From Deltaproteobacteria bacterium (GTDB taxonomy: Bacteria; Desulfobacterota; DSM-4660; Desulfatiglandales; Desulfatiglandaceae), in contig JAIPDZ010000008.1 of NCBI GenBank assembly GCA_021737425.1, forward strand, positions 1 to 36,105: DNA of 36,105 nucleotides, in the 5' to 3' direction. A model generated the notes under the pieces. That model worked only from the letters and a program-made list of their open reading frames with translations. It searched no databases and was not told the origin of the DNA. Within the stretch, counting starts at the first letter, position 1; each line of letters begins with the position of its first letter. The position numbers and the translations under genes are program-made. Below are positions 6,789 to 14,893 of this stretch, one piece after another.

Positions 6789-7763
6789 TCATTTTTGTAA
6801 AGGCTCCTTTGACCTGGCCGGGTGTGGTCTCGGGGGGTGCATCATGGGGGTCCCGGCCGAGCACCCGCTGGTAAGCCAGACATAATCGCCCATGTTTTTG
6901 TTCATGCGGGAGGCCTCTGTCAAGGGGTACAACAGGACCGAGGCCATGTCTACGGGGACTCGACGCACCACCCTGTCCGGGATTCCGAAATGGTGTATGA
7001 TATGGCCATTGCCGGTAAAAACAACCATTTTTCCCCGGGTGTTCCGGAGACGGCGTGCGATTTCCTGGGCCATGGTCTCCTCCCACACACACTGGGCCTG
7101 GTAAAAATAGTCAAAATGTTTCATCTCACGCTGAGGATGCGCCTCATACACCTCAAGAAGATACTCCCGGTGGGCCTGGTTTTCGAGATCCATATGATCG
7201 GCCACCTGCTTTCGCTCTTCCGGGGTCAGGCTTTTTAGACCGGACCGGGCCACTTTTTTCACGATGGGACCGGGGGCATTGACGGCGAAAAGCGGATGGC
7301 CGTTTTCTCTCAGCGATAAGATCAGGGGGCGATAGAAGTGATAGGGAAACGACCAGTTCTTATGCCACTCCACTTCGTCAAGAAAGGCGGTTTCGTCCAG
7401 GTCCCCTTTCATGTATTGATTTACCGCACCTTGCCGGGGGACGGTTAGGAACTCCAAGGCCACGCTCAGCGTATCATGGCGGGCCGTCAGGGCCTGGAGA
7501 ATCTGCGTCTCTATGAGGTGATGCTCCGGGTTGTCATGGACCTCTCCCACGAAAACGAGCCTTACGGAATCAAGGGCATTTATGAGTTGGGCAAAAGTGA
7601 TGGTCTTTCCCGTTTTCATATCGATAATCTGGCCTTGCATAAAATGGCCGGGAACCCCCTCTATGCTCGCCAACGGGAACCTTTTTGGCGCACATCCCCC
7701 TGTAATCATTAAACATACGAGAAAAACAAAACCCAAAACAGTTTGAAACGAGACGTGGTTCAT
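6789..7763 (-). CDS. ChaN-like lipoprotein (haem-binding uptake family)
   Basis: From the ATG at 7761-7763 the product has 324 residues, beginning with a lipoprotein signal MNHVSFQTVLGFVFLVCLM and lipobox ITGGC, so it is probably a lipid-anchored envelope protein. The frame stays open to 7868, but the signal peptide fixes the later start, with GGGAGGG about 13 nt upstream. The body has FVGEVHDNPEHH, ALEFL, HKNWSFPYHFYRPLI and VFTGNGHIIHHFGIP, the conserved motifs of the ChaN/TraB-like family (PF04187). Campylobacter ChaN binds haem; hydrolytic activity has been suggested for the wider superfamily. It diverges from uvrC across about 137 bp. Confidence 0.85.
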   Translation of the reverse strand: MNHVSFQTVLGFVFLVCLMITGGCAPKRFPLASIEGVPGHFMQGQIIDMKTGKTITFAQLINALDSVRLVFVGEVHDNPEHHLIETQILQALTARHDTLSVALEFLTVPRQGAVNQYMKGDLDETAFLDEVEWHKNWSFPYHFYRPLILSLRENGHPLFAVNAPGPIVKKVARSGLKSLTPEERKQVADHMDLENQAHREYLLEVYEAHPQREMKHFDYFYQAQCVWEETMAQEIARRLRNTRGKMVVFTGNGHIIHHFGIPDRVVRRVPVDMASVLLYPLTEASRMNKNMGDYVWLTSGCSAGTPMMHPPRPHPARSKEPLQK

Positions 7764-7797
7764 GGCTTCAGAGAGTCCCTCCCGTAAAACAGTGCAC

Positions 7798-7825
7798 TTG
7801 ACTGAATAGAGATGTTCTGTATCAT
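7798..7825 (+). promoter_or_regulatory. predicted uvrC promoter
   Basis: TTGACT (7798-7803), 16-nt spacer, TATCAT (7820-7825). The start site would fall near 7832, inside the palindrome at 7828-7845, about 70 nt before the uvrC ATG. Confidence 0.5.
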
Positions 7826-7827
7826 TA

Positions 7828-7845
7828 TTGCATACAAATATGCAA
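7828..7845. promoter_or_regulatory. 18-bp palindrome, candidate operator
   Basis: TTGCATA, CAAA, TATGCAA forms a perfect 7+7 bp inverted repeat with a 4-nt centre. It lies immediately after the predicted -10 of uvrC and between the divergent chaN-like and uvrC genes. Position and symmetry suit a dimeric repressor; the regulator is unknown. Confidence 0.5.
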
Positions 7846-7900
7846 CCTCTTTCCACGGCCGTGCCCATGAGCCCATAGGAATGACCCAGGATACCCGGAC

Positions 7901-9787
7901 ATGAATAGCAGAACTCTTATTCCGCTCAGCGAGCAGCTAAAACGAAATCCGCTTCCCCAGGGACCGGGGGTGTATCTGTTTAAGGATGCACAGGATCGAG
8001 TCATCTATGTGGGGAAGGCCAAAAATCTTCATAAGCGGGTTTTGTCCTACTTCAGGCCGGATGCGGATCTCTCCACAAAGACGGTGCTGATGATGAAGCG
8101 GGCCCAGGGACTGGGGTCCATATTGACGGCCACCGAGAAAGAGGCCTTTATCCTTGAAAGCAACCTGATCAAAAAATACCTGCCGCGGTATAACATCATA
8201 TTACGGGATGACAAGCGCTACCCCTGCCTTCGGCTGGACATTCATTCTCCGTTCCCGCATCTGCGCATTGTCAGAAAGATAAAAAAGGATGGCGCCCTCT
8301 ATTTTGGTCCGTTTTCTTCGGCCAATGCCGTTCGCAGTACCCACAGGGTGATCGACCGGGTGTTCAAGCTTCGCAAATGCAGACACCGGGAGTTGAAGAA
8401 ACGATCAAGACCCTGCCTGAATTTCCAGATGAATCGATGCTTGGCCCCCTGTTCCTACGCTATTTCCCCTGAACAATACGGCGACATCGTGCACCAGGTC
8501 CGGCTCTTTCTGGAGGGGCGAAACCAGGAACTCCTCAAACGTTTACGAAAAGACATGGATATTGCAGCTGCGGCATTGGATTTTGAAAAAGCGGCCGGGA
8601 TCCGGGACCAGATTGCGGCCATAGAAAAAACAGTGGAACGTCAGCATGTGGTTTCCCCCAGAATGGAGGATCAGGACGTGATCGGCATTTCCCGGAAGGG
8701 GAACCTGCACCAGGTGGTCCTGCTGTATGTCCGCAAAGGGTATTTGATGGGGACCCGCGGCTACCTCTTCAAGGATAAAACGGCTTCCCCTTCGGATATT
8801 TGTCAGGCCTTCTTAAAGCAGTACTATGCCCGTGGCGTCTTTTTACCCGCACAGATCCTTCTGTCTCATCCTGTTGAAGATCAGGCTGCCATCAATGAGT
8901 GGCTTTCCGGTCTGGCCGGGAAAAAGATCCTGATTCGGACCCCCCGACGGGGAGAGAAAAGAAAATTGATTTCCATGGCGGTTACCAATGCGGAGAATCT
9001 GCTTCAGCGACAGTCCGCAGATGCACAGGAGGATATTATGGATCGTGTCCAGCGGGCCTTAGGGTTACACAACCGCCCCAGGATCATTGAGGGACTGGAT
9101 ATTTCCAACCTCCATGGAGGCATGGCGGTGGGATCGGTGGTCTCTTTTGTGGGAGGGCAGCCCCATACAGCCGATTACAGAAACTATCGAATCAAGGACT
9201 TTGACGGCATTGATGATTACGGCATGATGGGCCAGTTGGTTGCACGGCGGTTGAAACAGGGCAACCTGCCGGATCTCTTTGTCATTGACGGCGGTAAAGG
9301 TCACCTGCGAGCGGTCAAGCGGGTGGTAGACGGATATGCGCGGGAGGCCGCCCTGCGGAAAGGATATGCAAAGGCTGCTGATACCCGTGGCCCTGTGCCG
9401 GGTCTTTTGTCCATTGCAAAACCGGATCGAAGCCGAAAAGAGACCTCCGACAGGATCTACATCCCCGGGCGGAAAAATCCGTTACCGTTGAGAGACGATG
9501 ACCCGGTTCTCCTGTTAATGATGCATATCCGGGACGAAGCCCACCGTCGGGCCATCGGGTATCACCGGAACTTGAGGAACAAAGGCCTGACCCACTCGGA
9601 CTTAAACGACATCCCCGGCGTGGGTCCCAAACGGAAGCAGCGTCTACTTCAACATTTCAATGGGTTACAAGAGATTTCGCAGGCCAGCGTAACGGCCCTG
9701 GAACAGGTCCCCGGCATCCATCACACCTTGGCCGAAGCCATTGCCTCTTTTTTCAAAGAGGGCCGGTCGTTTACGGAAGGAGGGTAA
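7901..9787 (+). CDS. uvrC: excinuclease ABC subunit C
   Basis: 628 residues, the family's usual length. UvrC makes both incisions in nucleotide excision repair after UvrB loading. The N-terminal GIY-YIG domain begins GVYLFKDAQDRVIYVGKAKN (about residues 24-43). A UVR motif (DFEKAAGIRDQIAAIE, near 228-243) binds UvrB. The RNase H-like endonuclease domain shows GLDISNLHG, FVIDGGKGHL and HRRAIGYHR with the Asp/Asp/His residues. Tandem helix-hairpin-helix motifs (DLNDIPGVGPKRK and QVPGIHHTLAEAI) end the protein. AGGA lies about 9 nt before the ATG. Confidence 0.98.
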   Translation: MNSRTLIPLSEQLKRNPLPQGPGVYLFKDAQDRVIYVGKAKNLHKRVLSYFRPDADLSTKTVLMMKRAQGLGSILTATEKEAFILESNLIKKYLPRYNIILRDDKRYPCLRLDIHSPFPHLRIVRKIKKDGALYFGPFSSANAVRSTHRVIDRVFKLRKCRHRELKKRSRPCLNFQMNRCLAPCSYAISPEQYGDIVHQVRLFLEGRNQELLKRLRKDMDIAAAALDFEKAAGIRDQIAAIEKTVERQHVVSPRMEDQDVIGISRKGNLHQVVLLYVRKGYLMGTRGYLFKDKTASPSDICQAFLKQYYARGVFLPAQILLSHPVEDQAAINEWLSGLAGKKILIRTPRRGEKRKLISMAVTNAENLLQRQSADAQEDIMDRVQRALGLHNRPRIIEGLDISNLHGGMAVGSVVSFVGGQPHTADYRNYRIKDFDGIDDYGMMGQLVARRLKQGNLPDLFVIDGGKGHLRAVKRVVDGYAREAALRKGYAKAADTRGPVPGLLSIAKPDRSRKETSDRIYIPGRKNPLPLRDDDPVLLLMMHIRDEAHRRAIGYHRNLRNKGLTHSDLNDIPGVGPKRKQRLLQHFNGLQEISQASVTALEQVPGIHHTLAEAIASFFKEGRSFTEGG

Positions 9788-9824
9788 TGCCGGGTCCGCA
9801 CAGCATTATGGCGATCCCTATTCC

Positions 9825-10034
9825 TTATTCCTCTACGGGTATCCCCCACCAATCCTGTTGCTGGGATTTCTGACCGGTCGCTGGAGTGGGGTGTTTGTAG
9901 CCGAACCAGCTGTATTTGAGGTGATCCCAGTTTTTGTACATGGTGCTGTGCTCCCAGAATCCGGACTCTTTGGCCGCGGCGCCACATCCACAAAGGAATA
10001 ATCCAGCAACAATCAACAAAAACAGTTTTTTCAT
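9825..10034 (-). CDS. small lipoprotein of unknown function
   Basis: 69 residues from the ATG at 10032-10034. I prefer it to the ATG six bases earlier because GGAGGAG then sits 7-8 nt upstream. The signal peptide MKKLFLLIVAGLFLCGC ends in a clear lipobox (LCGC). The mature part is short and aromatic-rich (GFWEHSTMYKNWDHLKYSWFGY) and ends QQQDWWGIPVEE. No enzyme motif is visible. It is convergent with uvrC and downstream of mgtE, about 165 nt beyond that stop. I recall similar tryptophan-rich short lipoproteins in Desulfobacterota but cannot name a family. Confidence 0.75.
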   Translation of the reverse strand: MKKLFLLIVAGLFLCGCGAAAKESGFWEHSTMYKNWDHLKYSWFGYKHPTPATGQKSQQQDWWGIPVEE

Positions 10035-10200
10035 TATCATTCTCCTCCCCTTGATTCTGATCTTATCCCCTCCGGCAATCGTACGGTGTTGCCGTGACTC
10101 TTTATACAGCCTCTTCCTATGCTGCCGGAAGTTGCCTTTTACCTAAGGGTGAAGTATATGAAATCCGTAATAAGATTACAAGGAAAATCAGCCCTTGCAG

Positions 10201-11568
10201 TCAACCGCTCATTCGCAGGAAAATGGTGACCAGCCCCAAGTATATAAACAGACTCAGGATATCATTGGAGGTGGTGACGAAAGGGCCTGCGGCCAGGGCC
10301 GGGTCCACATTGAATCGTTTAAGGGCCAGGGGCACCGCCGCACCGATCAAACCGGAGATGAGAATAATGAGGGTCAGGCTCAGGGTTACAATGATCCCCA
10401 ATCGATAATCCCCGAGCCAGAGGCCTACAATCACCCCCAAAAGGGGTCCGCATACCAGGCCGTTTATGAGGGCAACCCGCAGTTCCATGCACAGCCGCTT
10501 TCCGATGTTCACCAGACTGATATCCCCGGTGGCCAGGCCCCTTACCACCACTGTGGCCGCCTGGGTGCCGGTATTCCCCCCCATGGCCATGATGACCGGG
10601 AAGAAAAAAGAGAGGGCGATCATCTTTTCAAGGGAGGCCTCAAACTGATTGATAACCAGAGCGGCAAATACACCGCCGAAAAGGGCCCCGACCAGCCAGG
10701 GCAATCTGGCCCTTGAGATTTTCAGACTCGATTCTTCCGTAATCTCCTGGGCGATGACACCTGCCATCAGGGACATATCTTCATCCGCCTCATCCTCCAT
10801 CACATCGATAATATCGTCATAGGTGATCCGGCCCACCATCCGGTTGCGGTCGTCCACCACCGGGATATTGACCAGGTCGTATCGCTTGACCAGCTGAACC
10901 ACCTCCTCCTGATCGGCGCCGGCGTTCACTGAGATCACCTCGCGGTTCATGACGTCACTGATTTTGGCGTCCGGAGACTCAATAACCAGATCCTTAACCG
11001 ATATTACCCCCAGCAGCCGGCCGTGGTCATCTGTCACCCATATGTAGTAGAGATTTTCTACCTCCTTTCCGCTCTCTCTGATGGAGTCGATGGCATCCTG
11101 CACGGTTTCATCGGCCCTGACCGCAACAAATTCAAGGGCCATGATCCCGCCGGCCGTATCGTCCGGGTAGGGGAGCAGCTTCTCGAGTTCTATGGAGACT
11201 TCATCGCCGAGAGATCGAATCACCGCTTTTGCGCGATCTTCGGGCAGGTCGCCCACCAGATCGGCCGCATCGTCCGAATCCAGTTCCTCCACGATCTCAG
11301 AAATGGACTTGGTGTCCAGATCTTTGAGGATGCGTTCCTGAATCGGGTGCTCTATCTCTACGAAGACCTCCCCGGCCCCCTCGGGTTCCAGCAACTTAAA
11401 AAGGAAGAGTCGCTCATCCGCGCCCAAGTGTTCGATGAGATCCGCCAGGTCAGCGGGCCGCAACTGGTCAATCACCCGTTCCAGTTCGTCCGCCCTTTTT
11501 TGTTCAATGAGTTCCTTGACGTCCTCTACCAGGTCGGCGTCAATGATTCTCCCTTTAAAATCGGTCAA
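10201..11568 (-). CDS. mgtE: magnesium transporter MgtE
   Basis: 455 residues. An N-terminal superhelical MgtE_N domain (about 25-125, LRPADLADLIEHL, LDSDDAADLVGDLPED) is followed by two CBS domains (about 130-260) and five transmembrane helices containing PVIMAMGGNTGTQAATVVVRG, the pore signature. It is an inner-membrane Mg2+ channel gated by Mg2+ binding to the cytosolic domains. The start is TTG (11566-11568), fixed by AGGAGG at 11575-11580 with 6-nt spacing. It follows the DHH phosphoesterase gene after 26 nt, so the two are probably one transcript. Confidence 0.95.
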   Translation of the reverse strand: MTDFKGRIIDADLVEDVKELIEQKRADELERVIDQLRPADLADLIEHLGADERLFLFKLLEPEGAGEVFVEIEHPIQERILKDLDTKSISEIVEELDSDDAADLVGDLPEDRAKAVIRSLGDEVSIELEKLLPYPDDTAGGIMALEFVAVRADETVQDAIDSIRESGKEVENLYYIWVTDDHGRLLGVISVKDLVIESPDAKISDVMNREVISVNAGADQEEVVQLVKRYDLVNIPVVDDRNRMVGRITYDDIIDVMEDEADEDMSLMAGVIAQEITEESSLKISRARLPWLVGALFGGVFAALVINQFEASLEKMIALSFFFPVIMAMGGNTGTQAATVVVRGLATGDISLVNIGKRLCMELRVALINGLVCGPLLGVIVGLWLGDYRLGIIVTLSLTLIILISGLIGAAVPLALKRFNVDPALAAGPFVTTSNDILSLFIYLGLVTIFLRMSG

Positions 11569-11594
11569 TTTTCACCTCCTTTAACAGTGGATGC

Positions 11595-12605
11595 TTATTT
11601 CTTTCCCTTAATCCTTGCAAGGATTAGTTTTTCCAGATCCATGTCTTTACCGGTTGCCTGATGAATCTTTTCCAATGGGACTTCGGCCCGAGCCGCACTC
11701 TTGTGGCCCCCGGCAAGGCCTTCCCACGAACCGAACCACTTTTTGGCGCGATCTCCCGCATCTCCCCTGATGTCCGCGTTTCGGATAATAACAATGAGTT
11801 TTTCTTCGTGTACCCCGGCCACCACGCTCCATTGAGCCTCTGCGAGTTTCATGAAAAAATCAGCGATAATCACCAGATGGTCGGGGTTGGAGAGCTTATC
11901 CATGTAAACAAATGCCTTATCCCTGACCAGAGTCAGATGTTCCATGGCAAATCGGAGCTGGTCCAAGGTATCCCGGGTTATTTCCGAGGACTCAATCTTT
12001 TTTATGGTGTTCATGTTGGCATAGCGGTAGAGATATTGAAAGGCGTTGATATCTTTGGGGAGCGATTCCCTGACAAAAGCATCGGTGTCTGTTTTGATGC
12101 CGTAAAAAAGGGCCGTGGCAAGGCGCGGGGAAGGGGTAATTTTAGCGGCCCTGAGATATTCGGTCATGATGGTGGAATTGGCGCCGTAATCCTCTCTGAC
12201 ATCTAAGAAACGGGCCTTTGTGGAGGGTAAGAGGGGATGATGATCGATGACAATATCAAAGAGGTGATTCTCGAACGGTTTATAATGCGCCGGCTGCGAA
12301 TCCACTATGGCCCATCTCTTGATTTTCCGTCCCCTCATGGAACGGATGCGGGTTTGCTTGATCTTAAGCAGTTTGATCAAGGCCAGGTTATCCGGACGTT
12401 CAATGGGATTGACGTGGTACAGCACAACCCGCTTGACCCTTCGCCACATAAGCCGCTTCAGGGCCAGGGCACTGGCCATGGCATCGGGGTCGGCACTCAT
12501 GACGACCCCCAACGGTTCATCCGAGTCCAGGGTTTCAAAAAGTCGGGCGCACCTTTCCGTGGCCGGCATTGATTTGGGAAGGGGATGGTCCATGAAAGAT
12601 GTCAT
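11595..12605 (-). CDS. DHH-family phosphoesterase
   Basis: 336 residues from the ATG at 12603-12605, chosen because AGGAG lies 7 nt upstream. Metal-binding DHH motifs appear in order: SADPDAMASALAL (37-49), VDSQP (101), the IDHH signature (120-123), GANSTIMTEYL and GIKTDTDAF. A DHHA1 substrate domain ends with GGHKSAARAEV. Such proteins hydrolyse phosphodiesters in small oligonucleotides (nanoRNase), pAp or cyclic dinucleotides; which applies here is not determinable. The frame is open to 12773, adding a hydrophobic stretch (LVILYLIPPYGIAF) that overlaps the upstream gene; I regard that as non-coding. Confidence 0.9.
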   Translation of the reverse strand: MTSFMDHPLPKSMPATERCARLFETLDSDEPLGVVMSADPDAMASALALKRLMWRRVKRVVLYHVNPIERPDNLALIKLLKIKQTRIRSMRGRKIKRWAIVDSQPAHYKPFENHLFDIVIDHHPLLPSTKARFLDVREDYGANSTIMTEYLRAAKITPSPRLATALFYGIKTDTDAFVRESLPKDINAFQYLYRYANMNTIKKIESSEITRDTLDQLRFAMEHLTLVRDKAFVYMDKLSNPDHLVIIADFFMKLAEAQWSVVAGVHEEKLIVIIRNADIRGDAGDRAKKWFGSWEGLAGGHKSAARAEVPLEKIHQATGKDMDLEKLILARIKGKK

Positions 12606-12730
12606 GAAAGTACTCCTGCTGCATGGTTTATCCGTCTCGAAAACCCGGTCATGAGACTTGATAGCGGTTGGTTCACCGTACTTCAGGTACATGCAAAAGG
12701 CAATACCATAAGGGGGTATCAGGTAGAGGA

Positions 12731-13516
12731 TCACCAGGGACAGAGCGCTTCCAAGTACTTTATACTGGGCCACAGCGCCTCTGCCCTGTGCGGCTCCAGG
12801 GTTATGGTGTGCGGGGATCTGTCTAAGGCATTGAGATGATGGAACAGTTTTTTGAAATCAATGTTGCCGGTCCCCAGCGCGAGGTGATCATCCCGGCTGC
12901 CGGTGTTGTCGTGCAGATGGAGTTGGACCAGAAAAGGCGCCAGGGTTTCCACCCAAGTTTCCATGGGGGCTGAACCAAAGACCGACTGGTGGCCTGTATC
13001 CAGGCAGAAGCCGACCGCCCGGGATTGAAGGGGTTTTAAAAGCTCGCCCAATTCCTGAGGGGTTTGTTCGTAGACATTTTCCAAGACCAGCACCGAGCCC
13101 GCGTTTTGAATCTTATCCCCGGCCCATGTCCAGAAACGGAGACTGTTTTCGAGCCAGGTATCGCGAATGTGCCAGTATCTTCGATGATCATATCCCGTGT
13201 GACAGACCACGGTCTTGGGTTTAAAAACGGGCACTATCTCCATCAGTTGCTCAAACCGATGCCGGGTGACGGCCCTGATTTCGGGATCCGGGGACCCGGG
13301 GGAGAGATCCATGAAAGGGCCGTGGAGGGTCACATGTAATGCGTTTTGGTGGAGTCGTCTGGCCATAGCCCCCAATTCAGCCGGAGTGTATCTATCCAGG
13401 GCATCGGCATCAAACCCGATTTCCGGGTTGAGTCCATGCTGGATAAAACGATCCAGGTAGGATTCATAGAACATCTTACAGGGGATATTGACTTGGAGGG
13501 TAGGGGTCATCTTCAT
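12731..13516 (-). CDS. sugar phosphate isomerase/epimerase-like TIM-barrel protein
   Basis: 261 residues of the xylose isomerase-like TIM-barrel/AP endonuclease 2 superfamily (PF01261). Characteristic strands end in metal-ligand residues: HVTLHGPFMDLSPG, VVCHTGYDH, VLVLENVYEQTP, GFCLDTGHQSVFG, LVQLHLHDNTGSRDDHLALGTG and TLEPH. The substrate is unknown; members act on sugars, inositols or abasic DNA. It is first in a minus-strand run with the DHH phosphoesterase (125-nt gap) and mgtE. No strong Shine-Dalgarno precedes the ATG at 13514-13516. Confidence 0.85.
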   Translation of the reverse strand: MKMTPTLQVNIPCKMFYESYLDRFIQHGLNPEIGFDADALDRYTPAELGAMARRLHQNALHVTLHGPFMDLSPGSPDPEIRAVTRHRFEQLMEIVPVFKPKTVVCHTGYDHRRYWHIRDTWLENSLRFWTWAGDKIQNAGSVLVLENVYEQTPQELGELLKPLQSRAVGFCLDTGHQSVFGSAPMETWVETLAPFLVQLHLHDNTGSRDDHLALGTGNIDFKKLFHHLNALDRSPHTITLEPHRAEALWPSIKYLEALCPW

Positions 13517-13543
13517 ATTTGTCTACATTTTGCATAGGGGACA

Positions 13544-13571
13544 TTGACAAGGTGTAAGTATTGGGTTATAC
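13544..13571 (+). promoter_or_regulatory. predicted promoter for the 13606 gene pair
   Basis: TTGACA (13544-13549) is followed after 16 nt by TTATAC (13566-13571), or after 17 nt by TATACG. It sits in the 89-bp gap between the divergent isomerase and 13606 genes. Confidence 0.5.
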
Positions 13572-13605
13572 GGAATTTTGATTTTCCTTATTATGGCCTG
13601 ATTTC

Positions 13606-13950
13606 ATGAAAAAAGCAATTACTTCACCCTTATGTTCCGCATTCGTCATCCCCGGACTGGGTCAAATCATCAATGCTGATTTGAAAAAAGGGATCATCCT
13701 TTTGTGCGGGGTCTTCCTGTTGTTTGTCTTGGGGATCATCAAGCTGGTCCGGCTCATCCATGCCGTGTTCCCATCCGGTGAGATTTCATCCGCACCCCCG
13801 GAGATACTCAATAGGCTCAGAGCAGAAGACTTTTCCGTCTTGTGGTGTATCCTCGCGGCCTTTGCAATCCTCTGGCTTTACTCGGTGATTGACGCCTTTT
13901 GGAAGGGACGGAAGATGGATCACATCGAGGCGGGGGGAGGAGACACATGA
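13606..13950 (+). CDS. small membrane protein with PGLGQ motif
   Basis: 114 residues. The segment SAFVIPGLGQIINADLKKG has the PGLGQ...N...KG pattern common to TM2/DUF5683-like small membrane proteins. Hydrophobic helices lie at about 27-47 (GIILLCGVFLLFVLGIIKLV) and 79-98 (LWCILAAFAILWLYSVIDAF), with a possible weaker one at the N-terminus. Function is unknown. Its TGA overlaps the ATG of the next gene (ATGA at 13947-13950), implying translational coupling. No clear Shine-Dalgarno is visible before the ATG. Confidence 0.8.
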   Translation: MKKAITSPLCSAFVIPGLGQIINADLKKGIILLCGVFLLFVLGIIKLVRLIHAVFPSGEISSAPPEILNRLRAEDFSVLWCILAAFAILWLYSVIDAFWKGRKMDHIEAGGGDT

Positions 13951-14279
13951 AGGGCTACCTGATCGACGAATTTTCTCCCCCGGACATGAAAAAGATCATC
14001 GCATTTCTCGAAAAAGTGGCCATTCGTTCCAGCCTGGAACAGATCTTCTGGATTCCCGTCCCCCGGGATATGCTCAGCACGACCCAGTTCCTCCACACGG
14101 ATTGTCAACCCCATGTGTTTGCCCTGGAGTTGGGAGATCAGTGGATCAAGGCGGAGTTTTTTGTCCGGACCCTGAAAACCATGCGGTGTGACTGTCCGGG
14201 ATATTGCACTCCACAGCAACGAGAATATGTGTTGAATTTTACCAACGGCATGTTGGATCAATTGGGGATTTCCACCTGA
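13947..14279 (+). CDS. conserved hypothetical protein
   Basis: 110 residues from the ATG at 13947, preceded by GGGGGGAGGAG. The frame could open at 13899, but that part lies inside the preceding gene. The protein is soluble and mixed alpha/beta: KGYLIDEFSPPDMKKIIAFLEK, IFWIPVPRDMLSTTQ, then a cysteine group CDCPGYC (about residues 87-93) that might bind metal. I do not recognise a family. It is coupled to the small membrane protein upstream and convergent with the DUF3568 gene. Confidence 0.75.
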   Translation: MKGYLIDEFSPPDMKKIIAFLEKVAIRSSLEQIFWIPVPRDMLSTTQFLHTDCQPHVFALELGDQWIKAEFFVRTLKTMRCDCPGYCTPQQREYVLNFTNGMLDQLGIST

Positions 14280-14314
14280 GGCGTCTTCTTTATTCCTGTG
14301 GCCCTACCCCCGTG

Positions 14315-14716
14315 TTACGTCTTTTCAAAAAGGATCTTGCGGATCTTTTCTTTGACAATATGGGATGCCTCTTTTTCACCGAACACCCCCACCCGTATAA
14401 TGACCTTGGTCTTTTCCGATGATTCATAATTCAGTTTGAGATTGACCGGCTTGCCGTCCTGAAACTCAGCCCAGATGGTGCCTGAGGTAATGTCATGCTG
14501 GGACCGCTCAATGGTACAATCCATTTCCTTGAGGGCCTGTCGGGAGGCATCCCAGGTCTTTTTGAAAGGGGCCTCGTAAATGACGATCAGGGCGCCTTCA
14601 TAGAATTTGTACCCGGCAATACCGGCTGCAGCCCCTGCTCCGGCCAGGAGCATTGCACCGCATCCGCTGGACAGAAACCACAAGGCGCTCAACAGTAGAC
14701 ACTTTCCCTTGGTCAT
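14315..14716 (-). CDS. DUF3568-family lipoprotein
   Basis: 133 residues. The signal peptide MTKGKCLLLSALWF ends in lipobox LSSGC. A glycine/alanine-rich hydrophobic patch (AMLLAGAGAAAGIAGYKFYEG) follows, then a small alpha/beta domain (APFKKTWDASRQALKEMDC, SGTIWAEFQDGKPVNLKL, TKVIIRVGVFGEKEAS). This layout matches DUF3568 (PF12092), envelope lipoproteins of unknown function frequent in Desulfobacterota. It is divergent from ileS across 177 bp. Confidence 0.8.
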   Translation of the reverse strand: MTKGKCLLLSALWFLSSGCGAMLLAGAGAAAGIAGYKFYEGALIVIYEAPFKKTWDASRQALKEMDCTIERSQHDITSGTIWAEFQDGKPVNLKLNYESSEKTKVIIRVGVFGEKEASHIVKEKIRKILFEKT

Positions 14717-14831
14717 AATCCACTCCCCTCTCCATTTTGGATGAACCCCGTTTTTCTGAACAAAATTTTCTCATACAGGCTAACGCCGGGCGTGTCAACC
14801 TCAGATTATGCATCATTGACCGATTATGAAA

Positions 14832-14860
14832 TTGACTTGACCCAGGGGTTCTGATAATTT
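14832..14860 (+). promoter_or_regulatory. predicted ileS promoter
   Basis: TTGACT (14832-14837), a 17-nt spacer and TAATTT (14855-14860). Transcription would begin about 28 nt before the ileS ATG, so there is no room for a T-box or other long leader. GGAGG at 14881-14885 is the ribosome binding site. Confidence 0.65.
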
Positions 14861-14893
14861 GCCCTTTTATCAAAATTCCCGGAGGCGCGTTTT

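Noticed and set aside
11569-11594. Mg2+ riboswitch before mgtE
   Set aside because: Only 26 nt separate mgtE from the DHH gene, filled by the Shine-Dalgarno; there is no space for an M-box.
12606-12773. N-terminal extension of the DHH phosphoesterase with a possible membrane helix
   Set aside because: The start at 12605 has AGGAG at good spacing, and the extension overlaps the upstream gene and is not part of the family.
14717-14893. T-box or other leader upstream of ileS
   Set aside because: A good promoter ends at 14860, leaving about 28 nt of leader, and no T-box sequence is visible.
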